From Chromatiales bacterium (GTDB lineage Bacteria > Pseudomonadota > Gammaproteobacteria > Chromatiales > Chromatiaceae), in assembly GCA_024762485.1 (NCBI GenBank), contig JANTHH010000060.1, positions 1 to 12,731 on the forward strand: a stretch of 12,731 nucleotides of DNA, read 5' to 3'. The notes below the pieces were generated by a model. The model worked only from the letters and a program-made list of their open reading frames with translations. It had not been told where the DNA came from and did no database searches. Position 1 is the stretch's first letter. Each line of letters opens with the position of its first letter. The translations under genes and the position numbers were made by a program. Positions 5,729 through 12,731 of this stretch are shown one piece after another.

Positions 5729-7303
5729 TTGCAGGCCATCGGCGGCCTCGGGCTGTTCCTGCTCGGCATGGTGATCATGACCGAGGGGCTGCACCGCCTC
5801 GCCGGCAACAAGGTGCGTGCGGCGCTGATGCGCTTCACCCGCAGCCCGTACAGCGGCGCGGCAACGGGCGCGATCACCACCGCCGTCCTGCAGTCCTCCA
5901 GCGCCACCACGGTGGCGGCGGTCGGCTTTGTCGGCGCCGGCCTGATGAGCTTCTCCGCCGCGCTGGGCATCATCTTCGGTGCCAATCTGGGCACCACCAT
6001 CACCGGCTGGCTGGTGGCGCTGTTCGGTTTCAAGTTCAAGCTCGGCACCCTCGCCTTTCCGCTGCTGTTCGGCGGCGTGCTGCTGCGCCTGTTCGGCCGC
6101 GAGCGGCTTGGCGCCATCGGCTACAGCCTGGCGGGATTTGCGTTGATCTTCATCGGCATCGCCACCCTGCAGCAGGGCATGCAGGGGCTGCAGGGGCTGA
6201 TCACCCCGGACACACTGCCGGCCGACACCGCCCTGGGGCGCATCGAGCTGCTGCTCCTGGGCATCCTCTTCACCCTCATCACCCAGTCATCGAGCGCCGG
6301 TGTGGCCACCGCGCTGACCGCGCTCAATGCCGGCGCCATCAGTTTCGAGCAGGCCGCGGCGCTGGTGGTGGGGATGGACGTGGGCACCACCGCCACCGCC
6401 GCGCTGGCCACCGTCGGCGGCACGGTGGGTGCCAGGCGCACCGGCTTTTCCCATGTCATCTACAACCTGATGACCGGCACCGCCGCGCTGCTGCTGATCA
6501 CCCCCTACACCGCCCTGTGGAATGCCCTGGCACCGGGCCTGCTGCTGCAGGAGGCGGAGATCGGCCTGGTCGCCTTCCACAGCAGCTTCAACCTGATCGG
6601 CGTGATCGCGGTATTGCCCTTCAGCCGCCAGTTCGCACGGCTGATCATCCATTTGGTGCCGGACCGGGGGCCGCTGTACACCCACCGGCTCGACACCGCA
6701 CTGCTGGCTGACACCGGCCAGGCGCTGAATGCCGCACAGGATGCCATCCATACCGAGATCATCGCCCTGCTGCACCACACCCAGGCGATCCTCGGCGACG
6801 AACAGCACGGTCGTCGCGCCGACCTGGCCGAACTGCAGCACGCCCTGGACGAGACACACAGCTATGTCGACCAGATCCACCTGCCCGCCGAAGGCAGCCC
6901 GGAGTGGGAGCGACTGCTGCATTTCATCCATACCCTGGATCACCTGCAGCGGCTGCACGAGCGCTGCGAGGAAGACGAGGATCGCGCCTTCACCGCGCGC
7001 GAGACGGGCACCCTGCAGCGGCCGCGACAGCTGATGATCGAGACCCTGCGGGCCATCCTCGCGGATATCGACCGCCAGGACTGGCTGCAGGCAATGAAAA
7101 GGTCCGATGCTGCCGCGACGCAGATCCAGCAGCAGGTCAGCGACTACCGTGACCAGGTGGCGGCGGCCATCGCCCGCGGCGAGATCGATGTGCCCGACGG
7201 CACCGACCAGCTCGAGGCCATCCGCTGGATGAACCGCGTGAGCAGCCATGTAGCGCGCATCTGCAATCACTTCGGCAACGCCATGCTCGCCGCGGGCAAA
7301 TAG
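5729..7303 (+). CDS. Na+/phosphate cotransporter family protein with PhoU-like domain
   Basis: About 524 residues from the TTG at 5729, possibly seven or eight more if translation starts at the ATC at 5705/5708. Two Na_Pi_cotrans repeats are clear, each with a QSSS signature: QSSSATT (55-61) and QSSSAG (186-191), followed by GANLGTT (84-90) and GMDVGTT (215-221). About eight hydrophobic segments span roughly residues 1-310. The remainder (about 320-524) is helical and resembles PhoU, the arrangement of YjbB/NptA-type transporters. The family moves phosphate across the inner membrane with sodium; E. coli YjbB exports it. The PhoU-like tail likely senses or gates. Divergent from the AAA+ ATPase; ubiG follows 49 bases on with its own -10-like box. 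Confidence 0.88.
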   Translation: MQAIGGLGLFLLGMVIMTEGLHRLAGNKVRAALMRFTRSPYSGAATGAITTAVLQSSSATTVAAVGFVGAGLMSFSAALGIIFGANLGTTITGWLVALFGFKFKLGTLAFPLLFGGVLLRLFGRERLGAIGYSLAGFALIFIGIATLQQGMQGLQGLITPDTLPADTALGRIELLLLGILFTLITQSSSAGVATALTALNAGAISFEQAAALVVGMDVGTTATAALATVGGTVGARRTGFSHVIYNLMTGTAALLLITPYTALWNALAPGLLLQEAEIGLVAFHSSFNLIGVIAVLPFSRQFARLIIHLVPDRGPLYTHRLDTALLADTGQALNAAQDAIHTEIIALLHHTQAILGDEQHGRRADLAELQHALDETHSYVDQIHLPAEGSPEWERLLHFIHTLDHLQRLHERCEEDEDRAFTARETGTLQRPRQLMIETLRAILADIDRQDWLQAMKRSDAAATQIQQQVSDYRDQVAAAIARGEIDVPDGTDQLEAIRWMNRVSSHVARICNHFGNAMLAAGK

Positions 7304-7317
7304 CCCCGGCGCGGCGT

Positions 7318-7323
7318 TATAAT
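7318..7323 (+). promoter_or_regulatory. Candidate -10 box for the ubiG operon
   Basis: A perfect TATAAT 30 bases before the ubiG ATG, inside GGCG-TTATAA-TCGCC, a short inverted repeat. The -35 region overlaps the end of the transporter gene and matches consensus poorly. Confidence 0.4.
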
Positions 7324-7352
7324 CGCCACACTCTTCACCTTGGACAGCCGCC

Positions 7353-8072
7353 ATGAGCCAGGCAGACAACGTCGACCACGCAGAGATCAACAAATTCGAG
7401 GAACTGGCCGCGCGCTGGTGGGACACCAACAGCGAGTTCAAGCCCCTGCACGACATCAACCCGCTGCGCCTCGAATACATCGACCAACTGTGCGGCGGCC
7501 TCGCCGGCAAGAAGGTGCTGGACGTGGGCTGCGGTGGCGGCATCCTCGCCGAGTCGATGGCCGCCAAGGGCGCCGAGGTGACCGGCATCGACATGGGCGA
7601 GGCCAACCTGCAGGTGGCGCGGCTGCACCTGCTGGAGAGCGGCCTGAAGGTGAACTACGAGCGCATCCCGGTGGAGCGCCTGGCCGCCGAGCAGCCGGGA
7701 CACTACGACGTAGTCACCTGCATGGAGATGCTCGAACACGTGCCCGACCCCGCCTCCATCATCCACGCCTGCGCCGCACTGGTGCGCCCCGGTGGCGACG
7801 CCTTCTTCTCCACCATCAACCGCAACCCCAAGTCGTACGCCTATGCCATCCTCGGTGCCGAGTACATCCTGCGCATCCTGCCCAAGGGCACCCACGACTT
7901 CGCCAAATTCATCCGCCCCTCCGAACTGGCGGGATGGATCCGCGCCGCCGGGCTGGAGATCGGCGACATCAGCGGCCTGACCTACAACCCGATCAGCGGC
8001 GTCTACCAGGTCGATCCCAGCGACGTGGATGTCAATTACATGGTCTGGGCCCACAAGCCGGAAGACGCTTGA
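7353..8072 (+). CDS. ubiG: Ubiquinone biosynthesis O-methyltransferase UbiG
   Basis: A 239-residue class I SAM-dependent methyltransferase, the family's usual length. The opening AEINKFEELAARWWD and PLHDINPLRLEYI are hallmark UbiG sequence. SAM motif I is VLDVGCGGG (55-63), with D80 closing strand 2 (VTGIDMG), and MEMLEHVPDP later. UbiG catalyses both O-methylations of ubiquinone synthesis, at the inner membrane in association with the Ubi complex. It is the first gene of a tight plus-strand run; its TGA overlaps the TTG of the next gene by four bases. This order, ubiG then a mupP-like gene and yciK, is known from Pseudomonas. Confidence 0.95.
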   Translation: MSQADNVDHAEINKFEELAARWWDTNSEFKPLHDINPLRLEYIDQLCGGLAGKKVLDVGCGGGILAESMAAKGAEVTGIDMGEANLQVARLHLLESGLKVNYERIPVERLAAEQPGHYDVVTCMEMLEHVPDPASIIHACAALVRPGGDAFFSTINRNPKSYAYAILGAEYILRILPKGTHDFAKFIRPSELAGWIRAAGLEIGDISGLTYNPISGVYQVDPSDVDVNYMVWAHKPEDA

Positions 8073-8761
8073 AACCGCTCACCGACATCGAGGCGGTGCT
8101 GTTCGACCTCGACGGCACCTTCGCCGACACCGCACCGGACCTGGCCTATGCGCTGAACCAGACGCTGCGCCACTTCGGCCGCGAGCCCCTGCCCTTCGAG
8201 ACCATCCGCCCGGTGGTCTCCCACGGCGGCGTGGCGCTGATCCGCCTCGGTTTCGGCCTCGGCCCGGACGACCCCGGCTACGCCGAACACCGCCAGTTCC
8301 TGCTCGATACCTACCAGGACAACCTGTGCCGCGAGACGCGGCTGTTCGACGGCATGGCAGAGGTGCTGGAAGGCCTGGAGATGGCCGGTCTGTCCTGGGG
8401 CATCGTCACCAACAAGCCTGCCTGGCTCACCGACCCGCTGATGGCAGCGCTGGGCCTTGCCGAGCGAGCCGGCACCATCATCAGCGGCGACACCTGTGCC
8501 CACAACAAGCCCCACCCCGAACCCATCCACTGTGCCTGCCGCGAGATCGGTGCAGCGCCGCAACGCACCGTCTATGTCGGCGATGCAGACCGCGACATGG
8601 CGGCCGGTCGCGCCGCGGGCAATATCACCGTCGGTGCACTGTTCGGCTACATCCAGCCCGGGGACGACCCCAGCGGCTGGCAGGCCGATCACTACATCGA
8701 ACAGCCACGCGACCTGCTGCCCCTGCTGGGGCTGGCGCAACACCAGCGCCAGCATGGCTGA
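8069..8761 (+). CDS. mupP: HAD phosphatase, MupP-like (N-acetylmuramate 6-phosphate phosphatase) or Gph-like
   Basis: A 230-residue HAD-IA hydrolase. All four HAD motifs are present: DLDGT (13-17, nucleophile D13 and acid D15), T114 in IVTNKP, K147 in HNKPHPEP, and GDADRD (171-176). The GYIQPGDDPSGWQADHYIE ending and the GLAERA segment resemble Pseudomonas MupP more than Gph. MupP removes phosphate from MurNAc-6-P in the recycling route that bypasses de novo UDP-MurNAc synthesis; Gph acts on phosphoglycolate. Position after ubiG supports MupP, but the other recycling genes (anmK, amgK, murU) are not in the window. The TTG start at 8069 is backed by GGAAG just upstream and a four-base overlap with ubiG. 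Confidence 0.8.
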   Translation: MKPLTDIEAVLFDLDGTFADTAPDLAYALNQTLRHFGREPLPFETIRPVVSHGGVALIRLGFGLGPDDPGYAEHRQFLLDTYQDNLCRETRLFDGMAEVLEGLEMAGLSWGIVTNKPAWLTDPLMAALGLAERAGTIISGDTCAHNKPHPEPIHCACREIGAAPQRTVYVGDADRDMAAGRAAGNITVGALFGYIQPGDDPSGWQADHYIEQPRDLLPLLGLAQHQRQHG

Positions 8762-9554
8762 CTGGGGCTTTCCCAATCCGGTCACACCGGCCGGCAGCGT
8801 CCTTTACTACGTAGTCCGCTTCGCCGACCCGGGTTGCCGCGACCGGCTGGCCGCGCTGTTCGCCCTGCATCACAAGTGGCAGGCGAGGAACCGGACCCTC
8901 AACGACCCCGGCGTGGCACGCCAGCAACTGGCCTGGTGGCAGGAGGAGATTGCACGACTGGGCCATCATCAGGCCAGGCACCCGGCCTTGTTGCTGATGC
9001 TGCCGGAGGCGGCCGATGAGGCCTTCACCGGGCACCTGGGCCGACTGCTCGACAGCGTCGATCAGTCGCTGCAAGGTCTGCAATTTCCCCATCAGGAGGC
9101 GCTCGATGACTTCTGCAGTCGCAGCGGCGGCGCACTCGCCAGCCTGATCCTGCTGCTCGAAGGCATCGAGCCCGACGATGCCTGGTGTGTGCGGATCGGC
9201 CGTGCACTCGCCCTGGTCGACCTGCTGCAGCACCTGGTGGAGGAGCGCCACCGGGGCCGTTGCCCGCTGCCGCGCGACTGGCTGAGCGAGGCCGACAGCA
9301 ACCCGGATGCATTCGTGCGCGACAGCGATGCGCGTGCCGCCGCTGCCATCGCCCACGCCCTGGCCGTGGCAGCCGACTGGCTGGAACAGGCACGCCCGCC
9401 GGGCGACTGGCCCAGTCACACCCTGCAACGCTGGTGGCGCATGCAGCGCGCCTGGGTGAAGACGGTCAGCGGTCAGCCCGCCGAGCTGCTCACCCACCAG
9501 GTCAGCCTCACGCCGCTGCGCAACCTGTGGCTGTGCATTGGTGCCCGCGGCTGA
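8754..9554 (+). CDS. Squalene/phytoene synthase-fold protein lacking the aspartate motifs (likely pseudoenzyme)
   Basis: A 266-residue protein whose ATG overlaps the previous stop by eight bases. The N-terminal pattern (SVLYYVVRFADPGCRDRLAA, then ARQQLAWWQEEIARL and a HPAL) and the central GRALALVDLLQHLVEE followed by RGRCPLPRDWL follow the trans-isoprenyl synthase family. However, the first Asp-rich motif is replaced by ALHHKWQARNRTLND (37-51), and the NxxRDxxED motif by DLLQHLVEE (156-164). Those aspartates bind the magnesium-diphosphate in active enzymes, so catalysis of squalene or phytoene synthesis is unlikely. Human NDUFAF6 is a comparable non-enzymatic member that acts in complex I assembly. 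A helper role for quinone or respiratory functions is only a guess from its place in the ubiG operon. Small proteins of this kind are often annotated phytoene synthase. Confidence 0.7.
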   Translation: MADWGFPNPVTPAGSVLYYVVRFADPGCRDRLAALFALHHKWQARNRTLNDPGVARQQLAWWQEEIARLGHHQARHPALLLMLPEAADEAFTGHLGRLLDSVDQSLQGLQFPHQEALDDFCSRSGGALASLILLLEGIEPDDAWCVRIGRALALVDLLQHLVEERHRGRCPLPRDWLSEADSNPDAFVRDSDARAAAAIAHALAVAADWLEQARPPGDWPSHTLQRWWRMQRAWVKTVSGQPAELLTHQVSLTPLRNLWLCIGARG

Positions 9555-9586
9555 CATGCTGCCTCCGTCCCGGCCGATACCTGGCG

Positions 9587-9592
9587 TATAAT
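9587..9592 (+). promoter_or_regulatory. Candidate -10 box before the yciK-like gene
   Basis: GCGTATAATGCGC contains a perfect TATAAT in the 73-base gap after the preceding gene, 36 bases before the ATG. There is no good -35 hexamer. It may give the last three genes a secondary promoter. Confidence 0.35.
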
Positions 9593-9627
9593 GCGCCGCC
9601 TCACTGACCTGCCGAGCCGTTGCCATC

Positions 9628-10371
9628 ATGAAAGACTACAACCCCGCTTCCGACCTGCTGCAAGACCGCGTGATCCTGGTGACCGGCGCGGGCGACGGCA
9701 TCGGCCGCGCCGTGTCGCTGGCCTGCGCCGCTCACGGCGCCACGGTGGTGCTGCTGGGCAAGACCATCAGCAAGCTGGAGGCGGTCTACGACGCCATCGA
9801 GGACGCCGGCGGACCGACCCCGGCCATCTACCCCATGCACCTGGCAGGCGCCACGCCCGTCGACTACGACATGCTGGCGCAGAAGCTGGACGAGAACTTC
9901 GGCCACCTCGACGGCCTGCTGCACAACGCCGCCGACCTGCCCTATCTCAGCCGCATCTCCGACTACGACGTGGAGACCTGGATGCAGGTCATGCAGGTCA
10001 ACCTCAACGCACCCTTTCTGATGACCCAGGCCTGCCTGCCACTGCTGCAGAAATCGGCGGATGCCTCCATCGTCTTCAGCAGCGACGCGGTGGCCCACCA
10101 TGGCAAGGCCTACTGGGGCGCCTATGCCGCGTCCAAGGCCGGTGCCGAGAACCTGATGCAGACCCTCGCCGACGAACTGGAGAACAGCCCGGTGCGGGTC
10201 AACAGCTTCGACCCCGGCCCGACCCTGACCTCGCTGCGTCGGCGCATCTTCCCCGGCGAGAACCCCGAGACCCTGAAACAACCCGAGGCGGTGGTGAACG
10301 ACTATCTGTGGCTGCTCGGCCCCGACAGCCAGGGCAGCAACGGCCGGTCGCTGCGCTACGAGACGAAATAG
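9628..10371 (+). CDS. yciK: SDR-family NAD(P)-dependent oxidoreductase, YciK-like
   Basis: A 247-residue short-chain dehydrogenase. The cofactor loop is TGAGDGIG (19-26), the NNAG-type motif is HNAA (99-102), and the catalytic pair is Y166 and K170 in YAASK with serine near 151-152 (FSSDA). The opening DYNPASDLLQDRVILVTGA and the end GRSLRYE fit YciK. The physiological substrate of YciK is not established; it has been annotated as an oxoacyl-type reductase. The gene's place two cistrons after the mupP-like gene matches the Pseudomonas order, with one extra gene between them here. The ATG has only a weak ribosome site. Confidence 0.88.
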   Translation: MKDYNPASDLLQDRVILVTGAGDGIGRAVSLACAAHGATVVLLGKTISKLEAVYDAIEDAGGPTPAIYPMHLAGATPVDYDMLAQKLDENFGHLDGLLHNAADLPYLSRISDYDVETWMQVMQVNLNAPFLMTQACLPLLQKSADASIVFSSDAVAHHGKAYWGAYAASKAGAENLMQTLADELENSPVRVNSFDPGPTLTSLRRRIFPGENPETLKQPEAVVNDYLWLLGPDSQGSNGRSLRYETK

Positions 10372-10441
10372 TCACGCGCTTTCCGCCCCGCGGCTGATCC
10401 CGGTCACGAACAGGACGGACCCAAGGGTCTATCGTTCAGGC

Positions 10442-10885
10442 ATGGAGACACCCGCACAGACGCACCCTGCCCCGGCCTGGTCCCACTTTCGCCACCAGGC
10501 GGACATCGGCGTGCGCGGCATCGGCAACACCCCCGCCGAGGCCTTCGAACAGGCGGCCCTGGCGTTGACCGCGGTGATCACCGACCCGGCCAGGGTCGTA
10601 CCCGGGCAATGCATCCCCATAGAGTGCCAGGCCGCTGACCTGGACTTCCTGCTGCTCGACTGGCTCAACGAACTGATCTTCCAGATGGCCACCCGCCGCA
10701 TGCTGTTCAGCCGGTTCTCTGTGCGCATCGAGGCCGGCCGGCTGAGCGCCGAGGCCTGCGGTGAGCCGATCGACATCGCCCGTCACCACCCGACCGTGGA
10801 GATAAAGGGCGCGACACTCACCGAGCTGAAGGTCGAACAGCTGGCGGACGGCCGCTGGCTGGCCCAATGCGTGGTCGACGTTTGA
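10442..10885 (+). CDS. Archease
   Basis: A 147-residue protein of the archease family. HFRHQADIGVRGIGNTPAEAFEQAA (residues 15-39) carries the conserved histidine/aspartate metal site with D21. The EIKGATLTELKVE strand and the final WLAQCVVDV, where D146 is a further metal ligand, complete the pattern. Archease is a small partner that helps RtcB turn over by promoting its guanylylation. It sits 12 bases upstream of rtcB, which supports that role. The ribosome site is poor: AAGGG is 14 bases upstream and lies in a small inverted repeat (GACCC-AA-GGGTC, 10418-10429) that could hide it. Confidence 0.88.
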   Translation: METPAQTHPAPAWSHFRHQADIGVRGIGNTPAEAFEQAALALTAVITDPARVVPGQCIPIECQAADLDFLLLDWLNELIFQMATRRMLFSRFSVRIEAGRLSAEACGEPIDIARHHPTVEIKGATLTELKVEQLADGRWLAQCVVDV

Positions 10886-10897
10886 GAGGACATCACC

Positions 10898-12328
<1,431 letters not shown>

Positions 12329-12398
12329 ATGACGAGCCATCAGCCATTCATCACGGCGAGACGCAACACCGTTATTCCGACCAGCCTGCGTCTCCCCC

Positions 12399-12432
12399 TT
12401 GTCATTTCGACGAGCTCGCGAGGAGAAATCTT
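12399..12432 (+). repeat. Dispersed GTCATYTCGAC repeat, copy C
   Basis: TTGTCATTTCGACGAGCTCG followed by CGAGGAGAAATCTT. Aligned with the minus strand of copy A it differs at only a few positions, though the two lie 8.5 kb apart in unrelated surroundings. It is 70 bases past the rtcB stop. Confidence 0.7.
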
Positions 12433-12463
12433 CACAGCCACAAGCACGTTGCCCCCAAACGGG

Positions 12464-12491
12464 CCGACTGGCAGTATCGAGATACAGTCGG
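12464..12491 (+). repeat. Hairpin-forming inverted repeat
   Basis: CCGACT (12464-12469) pairs with AGTCGG (12486-12491), and inside it GTATC pairs with GATAC around a two-base turn. No T-run follows, so I do not call it a terminator. Confidence 0.4.
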
Positions 12492-12624
12492 GAGGCAAGG
12501 ACCAGGGAATGATGTTTTGTGGCTATGGGGATAAGCGCGCTGGCAGCGGCTTGATGCGAGAGCGGATTTCGCTTGCGTCGCCGGGCGGAGAACAAACCGG
12601 GAACATGGGTAGAACAAACGGCTG

Positions 12625-12674
12625 CATATCACAATATTGGTGCCAGCCACATATCACGATATTCGTGCCATCCA
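12625..12674 (+). repeat. Tandem 25-base repeat with internal palindromes, candidate operator
   Basis: Two adjacent 25-base units (12625-12649 and 12650-12674) differ at three positions, and the first letters of a third (CATAATCA) follow. Each unit has a palindromic core: CAATATTG in unit 1 and CACGA-TAT-TCGTG in unit 2. CATAAT at 12675-12680 resembles a -10 box, so the second core would sit in the promoter spacer. This fits an operator for the gene starting at 12710. Confidence 0.5.
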
Positions 12675-12709
12675 CATAATCAACTGTTATGCGTAAAAAG
12701 GACTGAGCA

Positions 12710-12731
12710 ATGTCGAAGGTCAACGAGGTGG
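12710..12731 (+). CDS. Start of an unidentified gene (partial, runs off the window)
   Basis: An ATG with AAGGA seven bases upstream begins MSKVNEV and is cut by the window edge. Seven residues are too few for any family call. The good ribosome site and the upstream operator-like repeats are the reasons to regard it as a real start. Confidence 0.5.

Larger units (their letters stand above)
12329..12709 (+). other. Intergenic region with no convincing gene
   Basis: 381 bases between rtcB and the next start. It holds dispersed repeat copy C, a hairpin at 12464-12491 and a tandem palindromic repeat at 12625-12674. Open frames here show no family pattern and cross the repeats. Confidence 0.7.

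Noticed and set aside
5552..5794. Longer N-terminus for the Ycf46-like ATPase, starting at 5794
   Set aside because: The extra ~80 residues are low-complexity and overlap the divergent transporter; the ATG at 5551 has a ribosome site and a family-like start.
6287..7606. 439-codon open frame on the minus strand
   Set aside because: Antisense to the transporter and ubiG, with no ribosome site or recognisable domain.
12329..12679. 116-codon plus-strand frame after rtcB
   Set aside because: It runs through the dispersed repeat, the hairpin and the tandem repeat and has no recognisable features.

Overview
The window looks like chromosomal DNA of a GC-rich gammaproteobacterium. The signs are a ubiquinone-pathway gene (ubiG) followed by a mupP-like phosphatase and a yciK-like dehydrogenase, an order known from Pseudomonas, together with a RAYT transposase and its REP-type palindromes. 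The exact order or genus cannot be read from this sequence; a Chromatiales-like lineage is a guess. Genes from 1 to about 5550 lie on the minus strand, and those from about 5700 to the right edge lie on the plus strand. The switch point is a divergent intergenic region at 5552-5728.

Left part (1-4039, minus strand, accessory in character). It holds the 5' end of a response regulator (cut by the window edge), a secreted spondin-domain protein with a clear terminator and a striking array of 11-bp-phased repeats upstream, a small gamma-glutamylcyclotransferase-like protein, a frameshifted RAYT transposase, a secreted LprI/DUF1311 protein, and the last ~60 codons of a HlyD-type secretion adaptor. 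The HlyD fragment is fused to a second copy of the RAYT tail. Four REP-like palindromes sit in this stretch, and further left-right matching repeats occur at 3890-4006 and again at 12399-12432. The pattern suggests that RAYT/REP activity and rearrangement removed a type I secretion locus.

Middle (4040-7303). A Ycf46-like AAA+ ATPase gene (minus) is divergent from a Na+/phosphate cotransporter-family gene with a PhoU-like tail (plus). The start codon of the latter is uncertain; the best-placed Shine-Dalgarno points at an ATC codon.

Right part (7353-12328, plus strand, core in character). Six tightly packed genes follow one another: ubiG, mupP-like, a squalene/phytoene synthase-fold protein whose aspartate motifs are missing, yciK-like SDR, archease and rtcB. 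The first three overlap and must be co-translated or co-transcribed; archease and RtcB form a known functional pair for RNA ligation. The combination links quinone synthesis, cell-wall sugar recycling and RNA repair only by position; no common pathway is implied. The last 400 bases are mostly non-coding, with a dispersed repeat, a hairpin and a tandem palindromic repeat just upstream of a gene that starts at 12710 and runs off the window.

The most interesting items are the probable pseudoenzyme between mupP and yciK, the phased repeat array before the spondin gene, and the HlyD/RAYT-tail junction.
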